In this document: one piece after another, positions 17,051 to 26,164 of the stretch
Position numbering within the stretch: position 1 is the first letter of the stretch
Layout of the letters: each line of letters starts with the position of its first letter
Notes under the pieces: generated by a model
The model's input: the letters and a program-made list of their open reading frames with translations, nothing else
What the model was told of the DNA's origin: nothing
Databases searched by the model: none
DNA from: Nitratireductor arenosus
GTDB lineage: Bacteria > Pseudomonadota > Alphaproteobacteria > Rhizobiales > Rhizobiaceae
Assembly (NCBI RefSeq): GCF_009742725.1
Contig: NZ_WPHG01000001.1
Coordinates: 532,001 to 596,000 of the forward strand
Reading direction: 5' to 3'
DNA: 64,000 nt
Made by a program: the position numbers and the translations under genes

Positions 17051-17206
17051 TGAACCGCGCCGGATTTGCCGGAGGCTGTTTGGTTTAAGTTATGCTGCCA
17101 CGGCCGGTTGATCCAGCGTGGCGTAATAGCGTTCCTCGGCTTCGGCCGACGGGATGTTGCCGATGGGCGCGAGCAGCCGGCGATATCCGCCGGGATAACG
17201 CACGCA
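17051..17206 (-). mobile_element. IS3-family insertion sequence relic: transposase C-terminus and terminal repeat
   Basis: On the minus strand codons 17206-17090 read RYPGGYRRLLAPIGNIPS, then AEAEERYYATLDQPAVAA and stop, which is the end of an IS3-family OrfB integrase (the C-terminal NIPPAEAE-YY motif). An in-frame TAG precedes it at 17207-17209 and no DDE core is present, so only about 38 codons survive. Beyond the stop, 17051-17077 (TGAACCGCGCCGGATTTGCC then GGAGGCT) resembles the terminal inverted repeat of such elements. The insertion end points at the start of the second HutC-like regulator. Confidence 0.65.
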
Positions 17207-17227
17207 CTAGAACGCTGGGCGTGCCGT

Positions 17228-17371
17228 TCAATCGCTGCTCGACGTGAGCGCCGCAATCTCCGGCTTCAGACACAATCCCAGGAATCTCTTTGCATTTTCC
17301 TTGTTGGACGCGCTTTCGAGAACGCGGACACCCCCTGTTGCATCGTCGCCGTGGAGCCGCAACAATTTGTC
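17228..17371 (-). pseudogene. Possible fragment of a substrate-binding-protein gene
   Basis: An open stretch on the minus strand ends with a TGA at 17228-17230 and encodes a run with LESASNKENAKRFLGLCL and KPEIAAL. The NKENAxxFL...PE pattern is typical of the C-terminal helix of PotD/Fe-type binding proteins. There is no start or N-terminal part, and the similarity is short. It may be debris of a transporter gene cut by the neighbouring insertion element. No other support is visible in 17206-17388. Confidence 0.3.
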
Positions 17372-17388
17372 CCGGTGAGGCTCCACAT

Positions 17389-18186
17389 TTAGTCCAGGAG
17401 CTCGAAGCGCTTCGTTTCAAGAGTGAGCGTGCCCACCTTGGTCTGCGCCGTCACGCCGACGGGCGCATAGACGCCGGTGGCACCGATCTGCGCGAAGGCG
17501 ATCCGGATCTGGCTGTTGTCGCGAATGTAGCGCAGCGAACGATTGTCGCGACGATAGCCGGACACCGGAACGAACTGCGCCCGGCACACCACGGTGTCGC
17601 CCTGATACCCCTTTGCCGACAGCGTACCGCGCCCGGCGGGCGAAAGGCGCAGATCTGCCCGCAGCGCGCCGTCGAAAACGCTGATGGTGCGGTTGCACAC
17701 ATCGGCCTCGCGATCCGCCGGCACGAGCGTGGCCGACAGCGGGTCGGCGACGTCGACCAGATCGGTCGCGCCATGCGGTACCCAGTCGTCGCGCTTGGTG
17801 TTGACCGGCGGCGCGTTCACCGCCTTGTAGACCCGCCCGTCGGCAAACGAAATCTGGGTGCGTTTCTTCTTCTTGCCGCTTTCATAGTCGGCGACATACC
17901 CTTTCGGACGCGCTCTGTCGTTGTCGAAGCGGCCCACCGCCGTGATCGTGCCCCGCGTGTCGTCGAAAATCCTGGCCAGCCCGGCGCTCGACACGCGCCC
18001 CTCGACCTTGAAACTGTCCCGACTGACCGAGGACGAAAAACTCGAACGCGCGATCACGACGCCATAGATCGTCACGATCTGCTCGACGCGCATCGAATGC
18101 GGTTTTTCGGCGCGCGCGGTCGCCGCGCTGAAAAGTGCGGCGAAAACGATCGGCAACAGCCAGGTCTGGGGACGCAAATGACCCAC
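17389..18186 (-). CDS. DUF3108-domain protein, probably exported
   Basis: 265 residues with a Sec signal peptide (LLPIVFAALFSAATARA, cleavage near residue 26). The mature part, beginning YGVVIARSSFSSSVSRDSFKVEGRVSSAGLARIF, is the beta-rich DUF3108 pattern found next to rpmB in many Hyphomicrobiales. DUF3108 proteins are periplasmic and of unknown function; the KGYQGDTVVCRAQFVPVSGY segment carries one of two cysteines (the other at DVCNRT) that could form a disulfide. The start is the ATG at 18186. It is transcribed divergently from rpmB. Confidence 0.8.
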   Translation of the reverse strand: MGHLRPQTWLLPIVFAALFSAATARAEKPHSMRVEQIVTIYGVVIARSSFSSSVSRDSFKVEGRVSSAGLARIFDDTRGTITAVGRFDNDRARPKGYVADYESGKKKKRTQISFADGRVYKAVNAPPVNTKRDDWVPHGATDLVDVADPLSATLVPADREADVCNRTISVFDGALRADLRLSPAGRGTLSAKGYQGDTVVCRAQFVPVSGYRRDNRSLRYIRDNSQIRIAFAQIGATGVYAPVGVTAQTKVGTLTLETKRFELLD

Positions 18187-18319
18187 TCCGCAATTCGGCC
18201 GGGACGAACGGCCCGCATCCCCCTCAATGTCCTAACACCACGAATCGGGCCTATCTGTGAACGGGCCGCGTGGGTATTGGGTAAACGGACCGGTAATTGC
18301 CTCATATGCGCGCTGGCGC

Positions 18320-18348
18320 TTGACGGTCAGCGCAAATCCCACTATGGG
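18320..18348 (+). promoter_or_regulatory. Candidate sigma-70 promoter of rpmB
   Basis: TTGACG (18320-18325), 17-base spacer and TATGGG (18343-18348), leaving a leader of roughly 90 bases before the rpmB ATG. The rest of the 260-base gap between the DUF3108 gene and rpmB shows nothing further that I recognise. Confidence 0.45.
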
Positions 18349-18446
18349 AGGCCGACTTTTCCGAGAGGCCGCCTTGAAACGTCCGCGCGCCACATGTTGA
18401 TGGTGCGGTTCGGACTTTGGCCGGTGTCGAACCGAAGGTACGAATT

Positions 18447-18746
18447 ATGTCCCGCGCTTGCGAACTGACCACCAAGTCCGTGCTTTACGGCAACAATGTA
18501 AGCCACGCCAACAACAGGACGCGGCGTCGCTTCCTGCCCAATCTCGTCAATGTGACGCTGATGTCGGAGACGCTGAACCGCAATGTGCGCCTGCGCGTGT
18601 CGGCGAGCGCGCTGCGCACCGTCGAACATCGCGGCGGCCTCGATGCCTTCCTGCTCAAGGCTGATTCCGGCGAGTTGTCGCCCAAGGCGCGCCTGCTGAA
18701 AAAGCAGATCGTCAAGAAGCTCGACGAAACGCCCGTACCGGCCTGA
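18447..18746 (+). CDS. rpmB: 50S ribosomal protein L28
   Basis: 99 residues, the usual alphaproteobacterial length. The N-terminus [20 protein letters not shown] and the stretch [12 protein letters not shown] are diagnostic of bL28, which binds 23S rRNA in the large subunit. The ATG at 18447 is chosen; ten more codons are open upstream but lack similarity. L28 is often near these DUF3108 and cobalamin genes in Hyphomicrobiales, so this marks the start of resident core chromosome right of the island. Confidence 0.97.
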   Translation: MSRACELTTKSVLYGNNVSHANNRTRRRFLPNLVNVTLMSETLNRNVRLRVSASALRTVEHRGGLDAFLLKADSGELSPKARLLKKQIVKKLDETPVPA

Positions 18747-18758
18747 CATAGTCTTTCG

Positions 18759-18777
18759 AGGCGGGGGACAACCGCCT
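18759..18777 (+). terminator. Weak stem-loop after rpmB
   Basis: Arms AGGCGG and CCGCCT with a 7-base loop, 12 bases after the rpmB stop, followed by only two T residues. It is at best a weak terminator separating rpmB from the riboswitch leader. Confidence 0.3.
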
Positions 18778-18814
18778 TACCCGGGCGCCGTGACGCAAGC
18801 CGCCGCGGCGCCCA

Positions 18815-18843
18815 CTGGTTCCATCACCCAGGCTAAAAAAATG
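18815..18843 (+). promoter_or_regulatory. Probable preQ1-I riboswitch at the yhhQ start codon
   Basis: CTGGTTC (18815-18821), CACCCAG (18825-18831) and a run of seven A residues (18835-18841) reproduce the preQ1-I core: stem P1 CTGG/CCAG, loop entry UUC, and an A-rich tail that packs into the minor groove. The loop triplet CAT (18822-18824) can pair with the ATG start codon (18841-18843) as pseudoknot helix P2. Ligand binding would therefore hide the initiation site. Downstream is a queuosine-precursor transporter, the expected regulon member. The only Shine-Dalgarno-like bases (AGG, 18830-18832) lie in P1. Confidence 0.72.
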
Positions 18844-19461
18844 ACACGCTTTGCCTCCATTGCCCCGTTCGTGCTCGCGATGACCGCCGTCGTCGCGGCC
18901 TCCAACTATCTGGTCCAGTTTCCCTTCGCCCATTTCGGGCTCGCGGATATCCTGACCTGGGGCGCCTTCACCTACCCCGTCGCCTTCCTGGTCAACGATC
19001 TGACCAATCGCCGCTTCGGCCCGGTCGCCGCGCGCAAGGTGGTGCTTGCGGGCTTCGTGCTCGCCGTCGCCCTGTCGGTCTGGCTCGCAACGCCCCGCAT
19101 CGCGATCGCCTCAGGCAGCGCCTTCCTGGCCGCCCAGTTCCTCGATGTGGCGATCTTCGACCGGCTACGCAAAAATGCCTGGTGGCAGGCGCCGTTCGTC
19201 TCCACCGTGCTCGGCTCGGTGCTCGACACGCTGCTGTTTTTCTCGATCGCCTTTGCCGGGGTCTTCGCCGGCCTCGACGCCGTGTTCGGCATGGAGGACG
19301 GTTCGCTGGCCTTTCCCGTCGCCTTTCTGGGCGCGCAGGTGCCGCTATGGGTGTCGCTGGCGGTCGGCGATTTCGGCGTGAAGATCGGCGTCGGGCTTGT
19401 CATGCTGGCGCCCTACGGCGCACTGCTTTCGGTGCTGAAGCCCGCCCCCGCCACACGATAG
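18841..19461 (+). CDS. yhhQ: Queuosine precursor transporter, VUT/YhhQ family
   Basis: 206 residues, about six membrane helices. ADILTWGAFTYPVAFLVNDLTNRRFG (residues about 37-62) is the signature of the VUT (DUF165/COG1738) family, which imports 7-deazaguanine queuosine precursors such as preQ0/preQ1. LGSVLDTLLFFSIAFAG and the C-terminal AVGDFGVKIGVG helix are also typical. I start at the ATG 18841 because the predicted riboswitch ends in that codon; a GTG 17 codons upstream would place the RNA inside the gene. It is convergent with, and 13 bases from, the next gene on the minus strand. Confidence 0.92.
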   Translation: MTRFASIAPFVLAMTAVVAASNYLVQFPFAHFGLADILTWGAFTYPVAFLVNDLTNRRFGPVAARKVVLAGFVLAVALSVWLATPRIAIASGSAFLAAQFLDVAIFDRLRKNAWWQAPFVSTVLGSVLDTLLFFSIAFAGVFAGLDAVFGMEDGSLAFPVAFLGAQVPLWVSLAVGDFGVKIGVGLVMLAPYGALLSVLKPAPATR

Positions 19462-19474
19462 GGACACCCCGCCC

Positions 19475-20497
19475 TCATTTGTCGTGCAGGCGGAACTCCA
19501 GATAGAGATTGCGCTGCAAGATGGAGTGGTTGTCGTCGGAAATCAGCGACACCATGACGGCGCCGTCGGCGCGGCGCCACACGTCGAGCCCTTCCATATT
19601 GTCGATCTGATAGCCCATATCGGCTTCCAAGAGCACCGGCCCGTCGGCCACCCTGCCCTTGCGGATGCTGTCGCCGTCGATGCGCTTCAGCCGGATCGCC
19701 ACGCCTTTGGCGACCGAGTAGCTGCGCTCCAACAGCAACAGATCGCCATCCGGCAGGAAGGCGCCGTCGGTGATGTCGAAATCGCCGCTGCGCCGGACAG
19801 TGAAAATGCCGCTGGTCGGCCCTTCGAGGATCGCGGCGAAGATGTCGCCGTTCCGGTCGAGGCTCTTTTCGGAAATGACGATGCGCGCGCCCGCATGCGG
19901 CCCTTCGGCCGGCGCGTAAAGCACGGTCTCGAAACCGCGATTGCGCCTCAATTCGTGGGCCGGCACCAGAAAATCGAGGTCGCCCAGCGGTCCCGTCATA
20001 TCCCTCGGGGTCAGGCGGAACTGCGAAATCCGGTGCGCCCGTTCGAAGCCGACCGTCGCCTCGTCGCCCTTTACCGCCAGCCCCTCGGCGTCGGTGGTCC
20101 ATTTGCGGCCGATGACATCGCCCTTGTCGTCGACCATCTGCTGCAGGGTGAAATCGGCGAAGCCGGAGGGCCGGCCCGCCTCGTCGCGCATGACACGGCC
20201 GAAATACCAAAAGCCGGTATCGGTAACGCCCGCGAACCGCTGGCCCGCGTCGAGGAAACGGATCGCCGACATGGCGCCGAAATTCCAGGAGTCCGAACCG
20301 AGTTCCAGCCCGCCGACGAATTCGAGCGGGCCGAAACGGGTTTCGCTCGAACCGAGCTTGAATTGATGGATCGGCCGTGCGCTGATCTCGGCCTGTTCCA
20401 CCGGCGCCGGCTGCGCCTGGGCGTCGGTGGAAAGCGTCAATCCGGCGACCGCGACGCCGACCGCAAACCGGACCGTCCGAAGCCAGCGTCTGGCCAA
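19475..20497 (-). CDS. Esterase-like/phytase-like beta-propeller protein, exported
   Basis: 340 residues. An Arg-rich start, a hydrophobic segment (FAVGVAVAGLTLS) and DAQAQ make a signal peptide. The mature part matches the esterase-like-activity-of-phytase family (DUF4403-neighbouring beta-propeller): FVGGLELGSDSWNFGAMSAIRF, FAGVTDTGFWYFGR, GAFLPDGDLLLLERSYS and NMEGLDVWRRADG. These periplasmic proteins are thought to hydrolyse phosphate or other esters but are poorly characterised. The only usable start is a TTG at 20497, five bases after the cobT stop, so expression probably follows cobT. Confidence 0.75.
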   Translation of the reverse strand: MARRWLRTVRFAVGVAVAGLTLSTDAQAQPAPVEQAEISARPIHQFKLGSSETRFGPLEFVGGLELGSDSWNFGAMSAIRFLDAGQRFAGVTDTGFWYFGRVMRDEAGRPSGFADFTLQQMVDDKGDVIGRKWTTDAEGLAVKGDEATVGFERAHRISQFRLTPRDMTGPLGDLDFLVPAHELRRNRGFETVLYAPAEGPHAGARIVISEKSLDRNGDIFAAILEGPTSGIFTVRRSGDFDITDGAFLPDGDLLLLERSYSVAKGVAIRLKRIDGDSIRKGRVADGPVLLEADMGYQIDNMEGLDVWRRADGAVMVSLISDDNHSILQRNLYLEFRLHDK

Positions 20498-20502
20498 CGC
20501 GG

Positions 20503-22398
20503 TCAGCCCGCCCGCCGCATCGCGGCCCCGCCACGGCGATCACCCTGGCCGGTCTCTTCCTCGAACAGCGAGGCAAGCTGTTCGGTCATTGCGCCGGCGA
20601 GTTCCTCGGCATCGACGATGGTGACGGCGCGGCGGTAGTAGCGCGTGACGTCGTGCCCGATGCCGATCGCGATCAGCTCGACGGGCGAGCGCGTCTCGAT
20701 CATCTCGATCACGCCGCGCAGATGCCGTTCGAGATAATTGCCCGGATTGACCGACAGCGTGGAATCATCGACCGGCGCGCCATCGGAGATCATCATCAGA
20801 ATGCGGCGCTGCTCGCGCCGGCCAATCAGGCGGTTATGCGCCCACAACAGCGCCTCGCCGTCGATGTTTTCCTTCAGCAGGCCCTCGCGCATCATCAGGC
20901 CGAGATTGCGGCGCGCGCGCCGCCACGGCGCGTCGGCGGATTTGTAGATGATATGGCGCAGATCGTTGAGCCGGCCCGGATTGGCCGGCTTGCTGTCCTT
21001 CAGCCACTTCTCGCGCGCCTGCCCGCCTTTCCAGGCCCGCGTGGTAAAGCCGAGGATCTCGACCGAAACGCCGCACCGCTCCAGTGTGCGTGCGAGAATG
21101 TCGGCACAGGTCGCCGCAACCGTGATCGGCCGCCCGCGCATGGACCCGGAATTGTCCAGAAGCAGCGTGACGACCGTGTCGCGGAAATTGGTGTCGCGCT
21201 CCTGCTTGAACGACAGCGGCTGCATCGGATCGATCACCACGCGCATCAGCCGCGCCGTGTCGAGATAACCTTCCTCCAGGTCGAAATCCCAGGAGCGGTT
21301 CTGCTGTGCCATCAGCCGCCGCTGCAGGCGGTTGGCAAGCCGGCCGACCACGCCCTGCAGATTGGCGAGTTGCTTGTCGAGAAAGGCCCGCAGCCGCTCC
21401 AATTCCTCTTCGTCGCACAGATCCTCCGCGCCGATCGTCTCGTCGAAGGCGGTGGTGAACACCTTGTAGTCGAAATCGGGCGGAAGCGACGTATAGGGCA
21501 GATCCGGCCGCTTCGCCTCACCGGGCGTTTCGGCGTCGTCGACATCTTCGTCAGACAGGTCGTCTGAGGACGCGTCGGTCGATTCGCTCTCGCCGGCCTC
21601 TTGATCCTCCTCGGATGCCTCGCTGTCGTCGGACTGCGAATCCTCGCTGCCCTGGTCCTGGTCGTCGCCCTCGTCGCTCTGATCCTCGCCCTCTGGCGGG
21701 TCCTCATTGTCCTCGCTGTCCTGGGTTTCCTCCTCGTCGCCCAGTTCCTCGGCCATTTCCATCGACACCAGCATGTCGCGCACCGTGCGGGCGAACGCCG
21801 TCTGGTCTTCCAGATCGCCGGCGAGCCGCTCGATATCCGCGCCGGCCTTGTCCTCGATCCAATCGCGCCATAGATCGACGAGGCGTTCGCCGCTCTGCGG
21901 CGTCACGCGACCGGTCAGTTTCTCGCGCACCACCAGCGCGATCGCCTCCTCGATCGGCGCATCGGCCTGCTCGACGACCGCACCCAGATTGGCCTTGGAA
22001 TATTTGTCTTCCAGCATCAGCGCCAGATTGTCGGCCACGCCGGTCATGGCGCGCGCGCCGATCGCCTCGACCCGGGCCTGCTCGACCGCGTCGAACACCG
22101 CGCGCGCCTGCTTGCCCTCGGGCGCCAGGCGGGAGTGCACGGCATTATCGTGGCAGGCGCGCCTGAGCGCCATCGAATCGCCGATACCCCGCGTCACCGA
22201 CAGCTCGTTCGCCGTCGGCCGCTTGGTGAGGTCGGGCAACCGCGCCCTGTGGCCGGCCAGCGCCGGCTTATCCTTTGCGAACGCGATCTCGAGCTCGCCA
22301 TCGCCCGAAATCGCGCGCATGCACACCGAAACGGCGCGCTTGAACGGATCAAGCGACGCTGTGTGGGGCTGTCCTGGCTTACGGTTCGATTGGCTCAC
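20503..22398 (-). CDS. cobT: Cobaltochelatase subunit CobT
   Basis: 631 residues, normal length. The N-terminal domain (to about residue 215) is followed by a long Asp/Glu/Ser-rich acidic linker (about 220-300) and a C-terminal VWA/MIDAS domain with [11 protein letters not shown]. With CobS and CobN (not in this window) it forms the ATP-dependent complex that inserts cobalt into hydrogenobyrinate a,c-diamide in aerobic cobalamin synthesis. It starts at a GTG at 22398. A GFA-domain gene lies between it and cobS. Confidence 0.97.
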   Translation of the reverse strand: MSQSNRKPGQPHTASLDPFKRAVSVCMRAISGDGELEIAFAKDKPALAGHRARLPDLTKRPTANELSVTRGIGDSMALRRACHDNAVHSRLAPEGKQARAVFDAVEQARVEAIGARAMTGVADNLALMLEDKYSKANLGAVVEQADAPIEEAIALVVREKLTGRVTPQSGERLVDLWRDWIEDKAGADIERLAGDLEDQTAFARTVRDMLVSMEMAEELGDEEETQDSEDNEDPPEGEDQSDEGDDQDQGSEDSQSDDSEASEEDQEAGESESTDASSDDLSDEDVDDAETPGEAKRPDLPYTSLPPDFDYKVFTTAFDETIGAEDLCDEEELERLRAFLDKQLANLQGVVGRLANRLQRRLMAQQNRSWDFDLEEGYLDTARLMRVVIDPMQPLSFKQERDTNFRDTVVTLLLDNSGSMRGRPITVAATCADILARTLERCGVSVEILGFTTRAWKGGQAREKWLKDSKPANPGRLNDLRHIIYKSADAPWRRARRNLGLMMREGLLKENIDGEALLWAHNRLIGRREQRRILMMISDGAPVDDSTLSVNPGNYLERHLRGVIEMIETRSPVELIAIGIGHDVTRYYRRAVTIVDAEELAGAMTEQLASLFEEETGQGDRRGGAAMRRAG

Positions 22399-22418
22399 AG
22401 GCGTGTTTTTCTGGCCAT

Positions 22419-22766
22419 TCAGAGCGAACGGCCATCGACTTCATGAATGTTGATCGCCCCCACATCAACCCCGTCGAGGCAACGCACATTGACCGCCACC
22501 ATCCGCGTTCCGTCGGGCATCGCGCCGCGACCGAAGGATTGCATACCGCAGGTGGAGCAGAACAGATGCTCGATCTTCTTCGCGTTGAAGCGATATTCCG
22601 TCAGGTTGTCGGCGCCCTTCTCGATCGTGAAATTGTCTGCCGGCGTGAAAGCGAGGACGCTGCCGCGCTTGCTGCAATAGGAACAATTGCAGGTGATCGG
22701 GCTGGAGAGATCGACCTCGACCTCGTAGCGCACCGCGCCACAATGGCATCCACCCTGATAACGCAT
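22419..22766 (-). CDS. GFA (glutathione-dependent formaldehyde-activating-like) domain protein
   Basis: 115 residues. The zinc-binding cysteines of the family are present: [11 protein letters not shown] at the start, [10 protein letters not shown] in the middle and [13 protein letters not shown] towards the end. Members of the family bind zinc with these CxC/CxxC pairs; the name derives from glutathione-dependent formaldehyde activation, but most relatives are uncharacterised. The start is the ATG at 22766, just after the cobS stop; a longer frame reads into cobS. The gene is 11 bases downstream of cobS and 20 bases upstream of cobT, so it is co-transcribed, although no role in cobalamin synthesis is known to me. 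Confidence 0.88.
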   Translation of the reverse strand: MRYQGGCHCGAVRYEVEVDLSSPITCNCSYCSKRGSVLAFTPADNFTIEKGADNLTEYRFNAKKIEHLFCSTCGMQSFGRGAMPDGTRMVAVNVRCLDGVDVGAINIHEVDGRSL

Positions 22767-22777
22767 CGGTTTCTCCT

Positions 22778-23767
22778 TTAGCCCAAAACCACGTTGGCGG
22801 CCGATTCCTTCAACTCCTCTCCGAAGGCGCGCTGGTAGAACTCGGCCACGAGAGCCCGTTCCAACTCGTCGCATTTGTTGAGGAAGGTGAGCCGGAAAGC
22901 GTGACCGACATCGCCGAAAATCTCGGCGTTCTCGGCCCAGGTGATCACCGTACGCGGGCTCATCACCGTTGCCAGGTCGCCATTCATGAAGGCCGAGCGC
23001 GTCATGTCGGCCACCCGCACCATCTTGTTGACGATGTCGCGGCCCTTGTCATTGCGATAGTGCTTGGCCTTGGCGAGCACGATCTCGACCTCGTTGTCGT
23101 GCGGCAGATAGTTGAGCGTGGTGACGATCGACCAGCGGTCCATCTGCGCCTGGTTGATCTGCTGCGTGCCGTGATAGAGTCCGGTCGTGTCGCCAAGGCC
23201 GACCGTGTTCGCGGTCGCGAACAGGCGGAAGGCCGGGTGCGGGCGGATAACGCGGCTCTGGTCGAGCAGGGTCAGGCGTCCGGACGATTCCAGCACGCGC
23301 TGGATCACGAACATAACGTCCGGGCGGCCGGCATCGTATTCGTCGAAACACAGCGCGACATTGTGCTGGTAGGCCCAGGGCAGGATACCGTCGCGGAACT
23401 CCGTCACCTGCTTGCCGTCCTTGAGCACGATCGCGTCCTTGCCGACGAGGTCGATACGGCTGACATGGCTGTCGAGGTTGACCCGCACGCACGGCCAGTT
23501 GAGCCGGGCCGCGACCTGTTCGATATGGGTCGACTTGCCGGTACCGTGATAGCCCGAGATCATGACGCGGCGGTTGAAGGCGAATCCGGCCAGGATGGCG
23601 AGCGTGGTGTCCCGGTCGAAGAGATAATCGGGATCCACGTCCGGGACGTGCTGATCGGCGGCCGAATAGGCCGGCACGACCATGTCCGAGGAGAAGCCGA
23701 ACATATCCTTCACCGAAACGGTCGTGTCGGGAAGATTGGCGATGTCGCGATCGATCTTGTTCATCAT
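22778..23767 (-). CDS. cobS: Cobaltochelatase subunit CobS (AAA+ ATPase)
   Basis: 329 residues. Walker A is GYHGTGKST (about residues 69-77), Walker B-like [14 protein letters not shown] (about 143-156) follows, and the sensor region [13 protein letters not shown] is clear. The conserved N-terminus ([22 protein letters not shown]) confirms CobS and not a general MoxR ATPase. It is the ATPase ring component that works with CobT in cobalt insertion. Two ATG codons at 23767 and 23764 can serve; I use the first, which follows GGAGGC. Confidence 0.97.
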   Translation of the reverse strand: MMNKIDRDIANLPDTTVSVKDMFGFSSDMVVPAYSAADQHVPDVDPDYLFDRDTTLAILAGFAFNRRVMISGYHGTGKSTHIEQVAARLNWPCVRVNLDSHVSRIDLVGKDAIVLKDGKQVTEFRDGILPWAYQHNVALCFDEYDAGRPDVMFVIQRVLESSGRLTLLDQSRVIRPHPAFRLFATANTVGLGDTTGLYHGTQQINQAQMDRWSIVTTLNYLPHDNEVEIVLAKAKHYRNDKGRDIVNKMVRVADMTRSAFMNGDLATVMSPRTVITWAENAEIFGDVGHAFRLTFLNKCDELERALVAEFYQRAFGEELKESAANVVLG

Positions 23768-23847
23768 GCCTCCAGCGCGCCGGAACCCTTCGGGCGTCGC
23801 CGTTTGTTTCTTACGAATTCGGGGGCAGTGCTTACCAGACCTTGGCT

Positions 23848-24462
23848 TCAACAGAAACCGGATTGTTTGAGCACCCGGTAGGCCTGGATCACGTCGCGGA
23901 ACCGGTCTTCCGAACCCCGGTCGCCGCCATTCGCATCCGGATGGTGGCGCTTTACGAGTTCCTTATAGCGCGCCTTGATGTCCGCGCCAGTCGCTTTCTC
24001 GTCAAGCCCAAGCGTTTCCAGCGCCTTGGCCTCAAGCGGCTTGGCCTTGCGCGCACGCGGACGAGACGGCTCGGCGTCGCCGAAAAGGTTGAACGGATCG
24101 CGCACCCGACGATAATAGCCCGCCCGGCCGGAGCGCTTGTCCGCGATGTCGGGGCTGGACCGGGTCGCGGACTTGGCGCCCATGGCCCAGGTCGGGCGAT
24201 GGCCGGTCAAAGCCTCTTTTTGATAACGCGCGACCTCGCTGTCGGCGAGGCCGGAGAAATAATTGTAACCCTTGTTGTATTGGCGCACGTGATCCAGGCA
24301 GAAGCAGAAATACTCGCCCTCGCGCAAACGCCCGACCGGCGCGCGATGCAGGCCGGCCTCGCCGCACCCGTCCCACTGGCAGTCCGGCGCACCCGACTTC
24401 ACCTTCGCCTGGGGATCGGGGCGAACGCGAATGCGGTCAAAGAGTTTCGAATCCAGTTTCAT
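23848..24462 (-). CDS. J-domain-containing protein
   Basis: 204 residues. The C-terminal 60 residues form a J domain ([42 protein letters not shown]) with the essential HPD motif that stimulates DnaK ATPase. The N-terminal half has cysteines ([23 protein letters not shown]) that could bind a metal. Proteins of this architecture stand directly before cobS in many Hyphomicrobiales, suggesting a chaperone role in assembly of the chelatase or an incidental operon link. The start is the ATG at 24462; the gene is divergent from bolA. Confidence 0.9.
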   Translation of the reverse strand: MKLDSKLFDRIRVRPDPQAKVKSGAPDCQWDGCGEAGLHRAPVGRLREGEYFCFCLDHVRQYNKGYNYFSGLADSEVARYQKEALTGHRPTWAMGAKSATRSSPDIADKRSGRAGYYRRVRDPFNLFGDAEPSRPRARKAKPLEAKALETLGLDEKATGADIKARYKELVKRHHPDANGGDRGSEDRFRDVIQAYRVLKQSGFC

Positions 24463-24580
24463 GCCCGACCGATTATGGGGGCTTCCGCCCCGGAAACAAG
24501 AATTGACATTTGCACAACGTTCCCCCTACCCCGGTGATTTGCGCATTCCGGCCCGAAACAGGTCGCACAGGAGACCCCGC

Positions 24581-24883
24581 ATGAGCCTTCAATCCGCGAT
24601 CGAAACCAAGCTGCGCGCCCGCTTTTCGCCCGAAAGCCTGACCGTAATCAACGAAAGCCATCTTCATGCCGGCCATCATCACGTCGACGGCGGCCACGAG
24701 GCGGTTTTCGACGGCAGCGGCGAAACTCATTTCCGGGTCCGCATCGTGTCGGATTTTTTTGCCGGCATGAGCCGGGTCGAGCGCCACCGCGCCGTCAACC
24801 AGGCGCTGGCCGACGAACTGAGCGCCGGCCTGCATGCGCTCGCCATCGAGCCGACAGCGCCGGGCGAAAACACACGGCGCTAA
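24581..24883 (+). CDS. bolA: BolA-family protein
   Basis: 100 residues. The BolA fold is recognisable: N-terminal amphipathic helix SAIETKLRARF, the ESHLHAGHH segment, GETHFRVRIVSDFFAGMSRVERHRAVNQAL, and the C-terminal HALAIE strand. BolA proteins bind [2Fe-2S] clusters with monothiol glutaredoxins; the histidines in HLHAGHHHVDGGH include likely ligands. The ATG at 24581 follows CAGGAG; earlier in-frame codons overlap the divergent promoter region. The 3' end lies 12 bases from the convergent CorB-type gene. Confidence 0.93.
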   Translation: MSLQSAIETKLRARFSPESLTVINESHLHAGHHHVDGGHEAVFDGSGETHFRVRIVSDFFAGMSRVERHRAVNQALADELSAGLHALAIEPTAPGENTRR

Positions 24884-24895
24884 AACCCAGGCGCG

Positions 24896-26164
24896 CTATT
24901 TCTCCGCGTCGCGTACCCTCAGCTTCACGATCCGGTTCTTGTTGCGTTTCATGACGATGAAGCGCTTGCCGTGGAAGGTGAATGCCTGCTTTTCCTCGGG
25001 GATCGACTGCGCCTCGTGGATCACCAGCCCGGCGATCGTCGTCGCCTCCTCGTCCGGCAGGTTCCAGTCGAGCGCGCGGTTCAAATCGCGGATCGGCACG
25101 GAACCGTCGACCACGACCGAGCCGTCCGCTTCCTGCTTGACGCCCTGAACGTCGACATCGTGCTCGTCGGCGATCTCGCCGACGATCTCCTCGATGATGT
25201 CCTCCAGCGTCACCAGCCCTTCGACCTCGCCATACTCGTCGACCACGATTGCCACATGCGCCTTCTTGCGCAGGAAGGCGTTGAGCTGATCGTGCAGCGT
25301 CGTGGTGTCGGGCACGAACCACGGCTTGCTCGCCACTTTGAGGATGTCGACGCGCCGCGGGTCGTTGTCGACTTCGTGCAGGGCGCGCAACAGATCCTTG
25401 GCGTGGACCACGCCGACGATATTGTCGGTCGATTGCCGGTAGACCGGGATGCGGGTGTAGGGGCTTTGCAGGATTTCGCGCACGACCACGTCCGGCGGAT
25501 CGTCGGCATTGGCGAGCCGCATGCCGGTGCGGTGGATCATGACATCGGAGACTTCCAGTTCGGCGAGATCCAGAAGGCCGCCGACGCGGTCGCGCTCCTG
25601 CTTGATAAAGGCGCCCTCGCGATGCAGCACCTCCACCGTGCCGCGCAGTTCGTCATGCGCCGACACCATCGGCGCGTCGCGAGCCAGATTGATGCCGAAC
25701 AACACCAGAATACCGCGCACGACGACATTGGCCGCCGAGGAAACCGGGCCGAACAGGAACACGATCGCGCGGGCGAAAGGCGAAACCTTCAGCGCGAACT
25801 GCTCCGGACGAAAAAGCGCTAGCGATTTGGGCAGGATCTCCGAAAAAATCACCAGCATCACCGTCATGACGAGCGTGGCGTAGACCACCCCGGCATCGCC
25901 GAACAGCCTGAGAAAAAGGCTGGTCGTGAGCGCCGAGGCAAGGATGTTGACCAGATTGTTGCCGATCAGCAGCGCGCCCACCAGGCGATCCTTGCGCTCG
26001 ATCAGCTTTTCGACGACGCCCGCGCGGACGTCACCTCCGGCCGCAAGCGAGTGCAGCCGGGCCTTGGAAGCCGCCGTCATGCCGGTTTCGCTGCCCGAAA
26101 ACAGGAAGGACAGCATGATCAGGAAAAGGATGACGGCACCGGTCACCCACAGTTCGAACATCAT
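24896..26164 (-). CDS. CNNM/CorB-CorC-family transporter protein (hemolysin-domain)
   Basis: 422 residues. An N-terminal DUF21/CNNM membrane domain (ILFLIMLSFLFSGSETGMTAASKARL, then LIGNNLVNILASALTT and IFSEILPKSLAL) is followed by paired CBS domains (about residues 205-325) and a C-terminal CorC-HlyC domain (ATTIAGLVIHEAQSIPEEKQAF). Family members bind Mg-ATP through the CBS pair and transport or regulate magnesium. It overlaps aroB by four bases and so belongs to the aroK-aroB operon, an arrangement frequent in Hyphomicrobiales. Confidence 0.93.
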   Translation of the reverse strand: MMFELWVTGAVILFLIMLSFLFSGSETGMTAASKARLHSLAAGGDVRAGVVEKLIERKDRLVGALLIGNNLVNILASALTTSLFLRLFGDAGVVYATLVMTVMLVIFSEILPKSLALFRPEQFALKVSPFARAIVFLFGPVSSAANVVVRGILVLFGINLARDAPMVSAHDELRGTVEVLHREGAFIKQERDRVGGLLDLAELEVSDVMIHRTGMRLANADDPPDVVVREILQSPYTRIPVYRQSTDNIVGVVHAKDLLRALHEVDNDPRRVDILKVASKPWFVPDTTTLHDQLNAFLRKKAHVAIVVDEYGEVEGLVTLEDIIEEIVGEIADEHDVDVQGVKQEADGSVVVDGSVPIRDLNRALDWNLPDEEATTIAGLVIHEAQSIPEEKQAFTFHGKRFIVMKRNKNRIVKLRVRDAEK

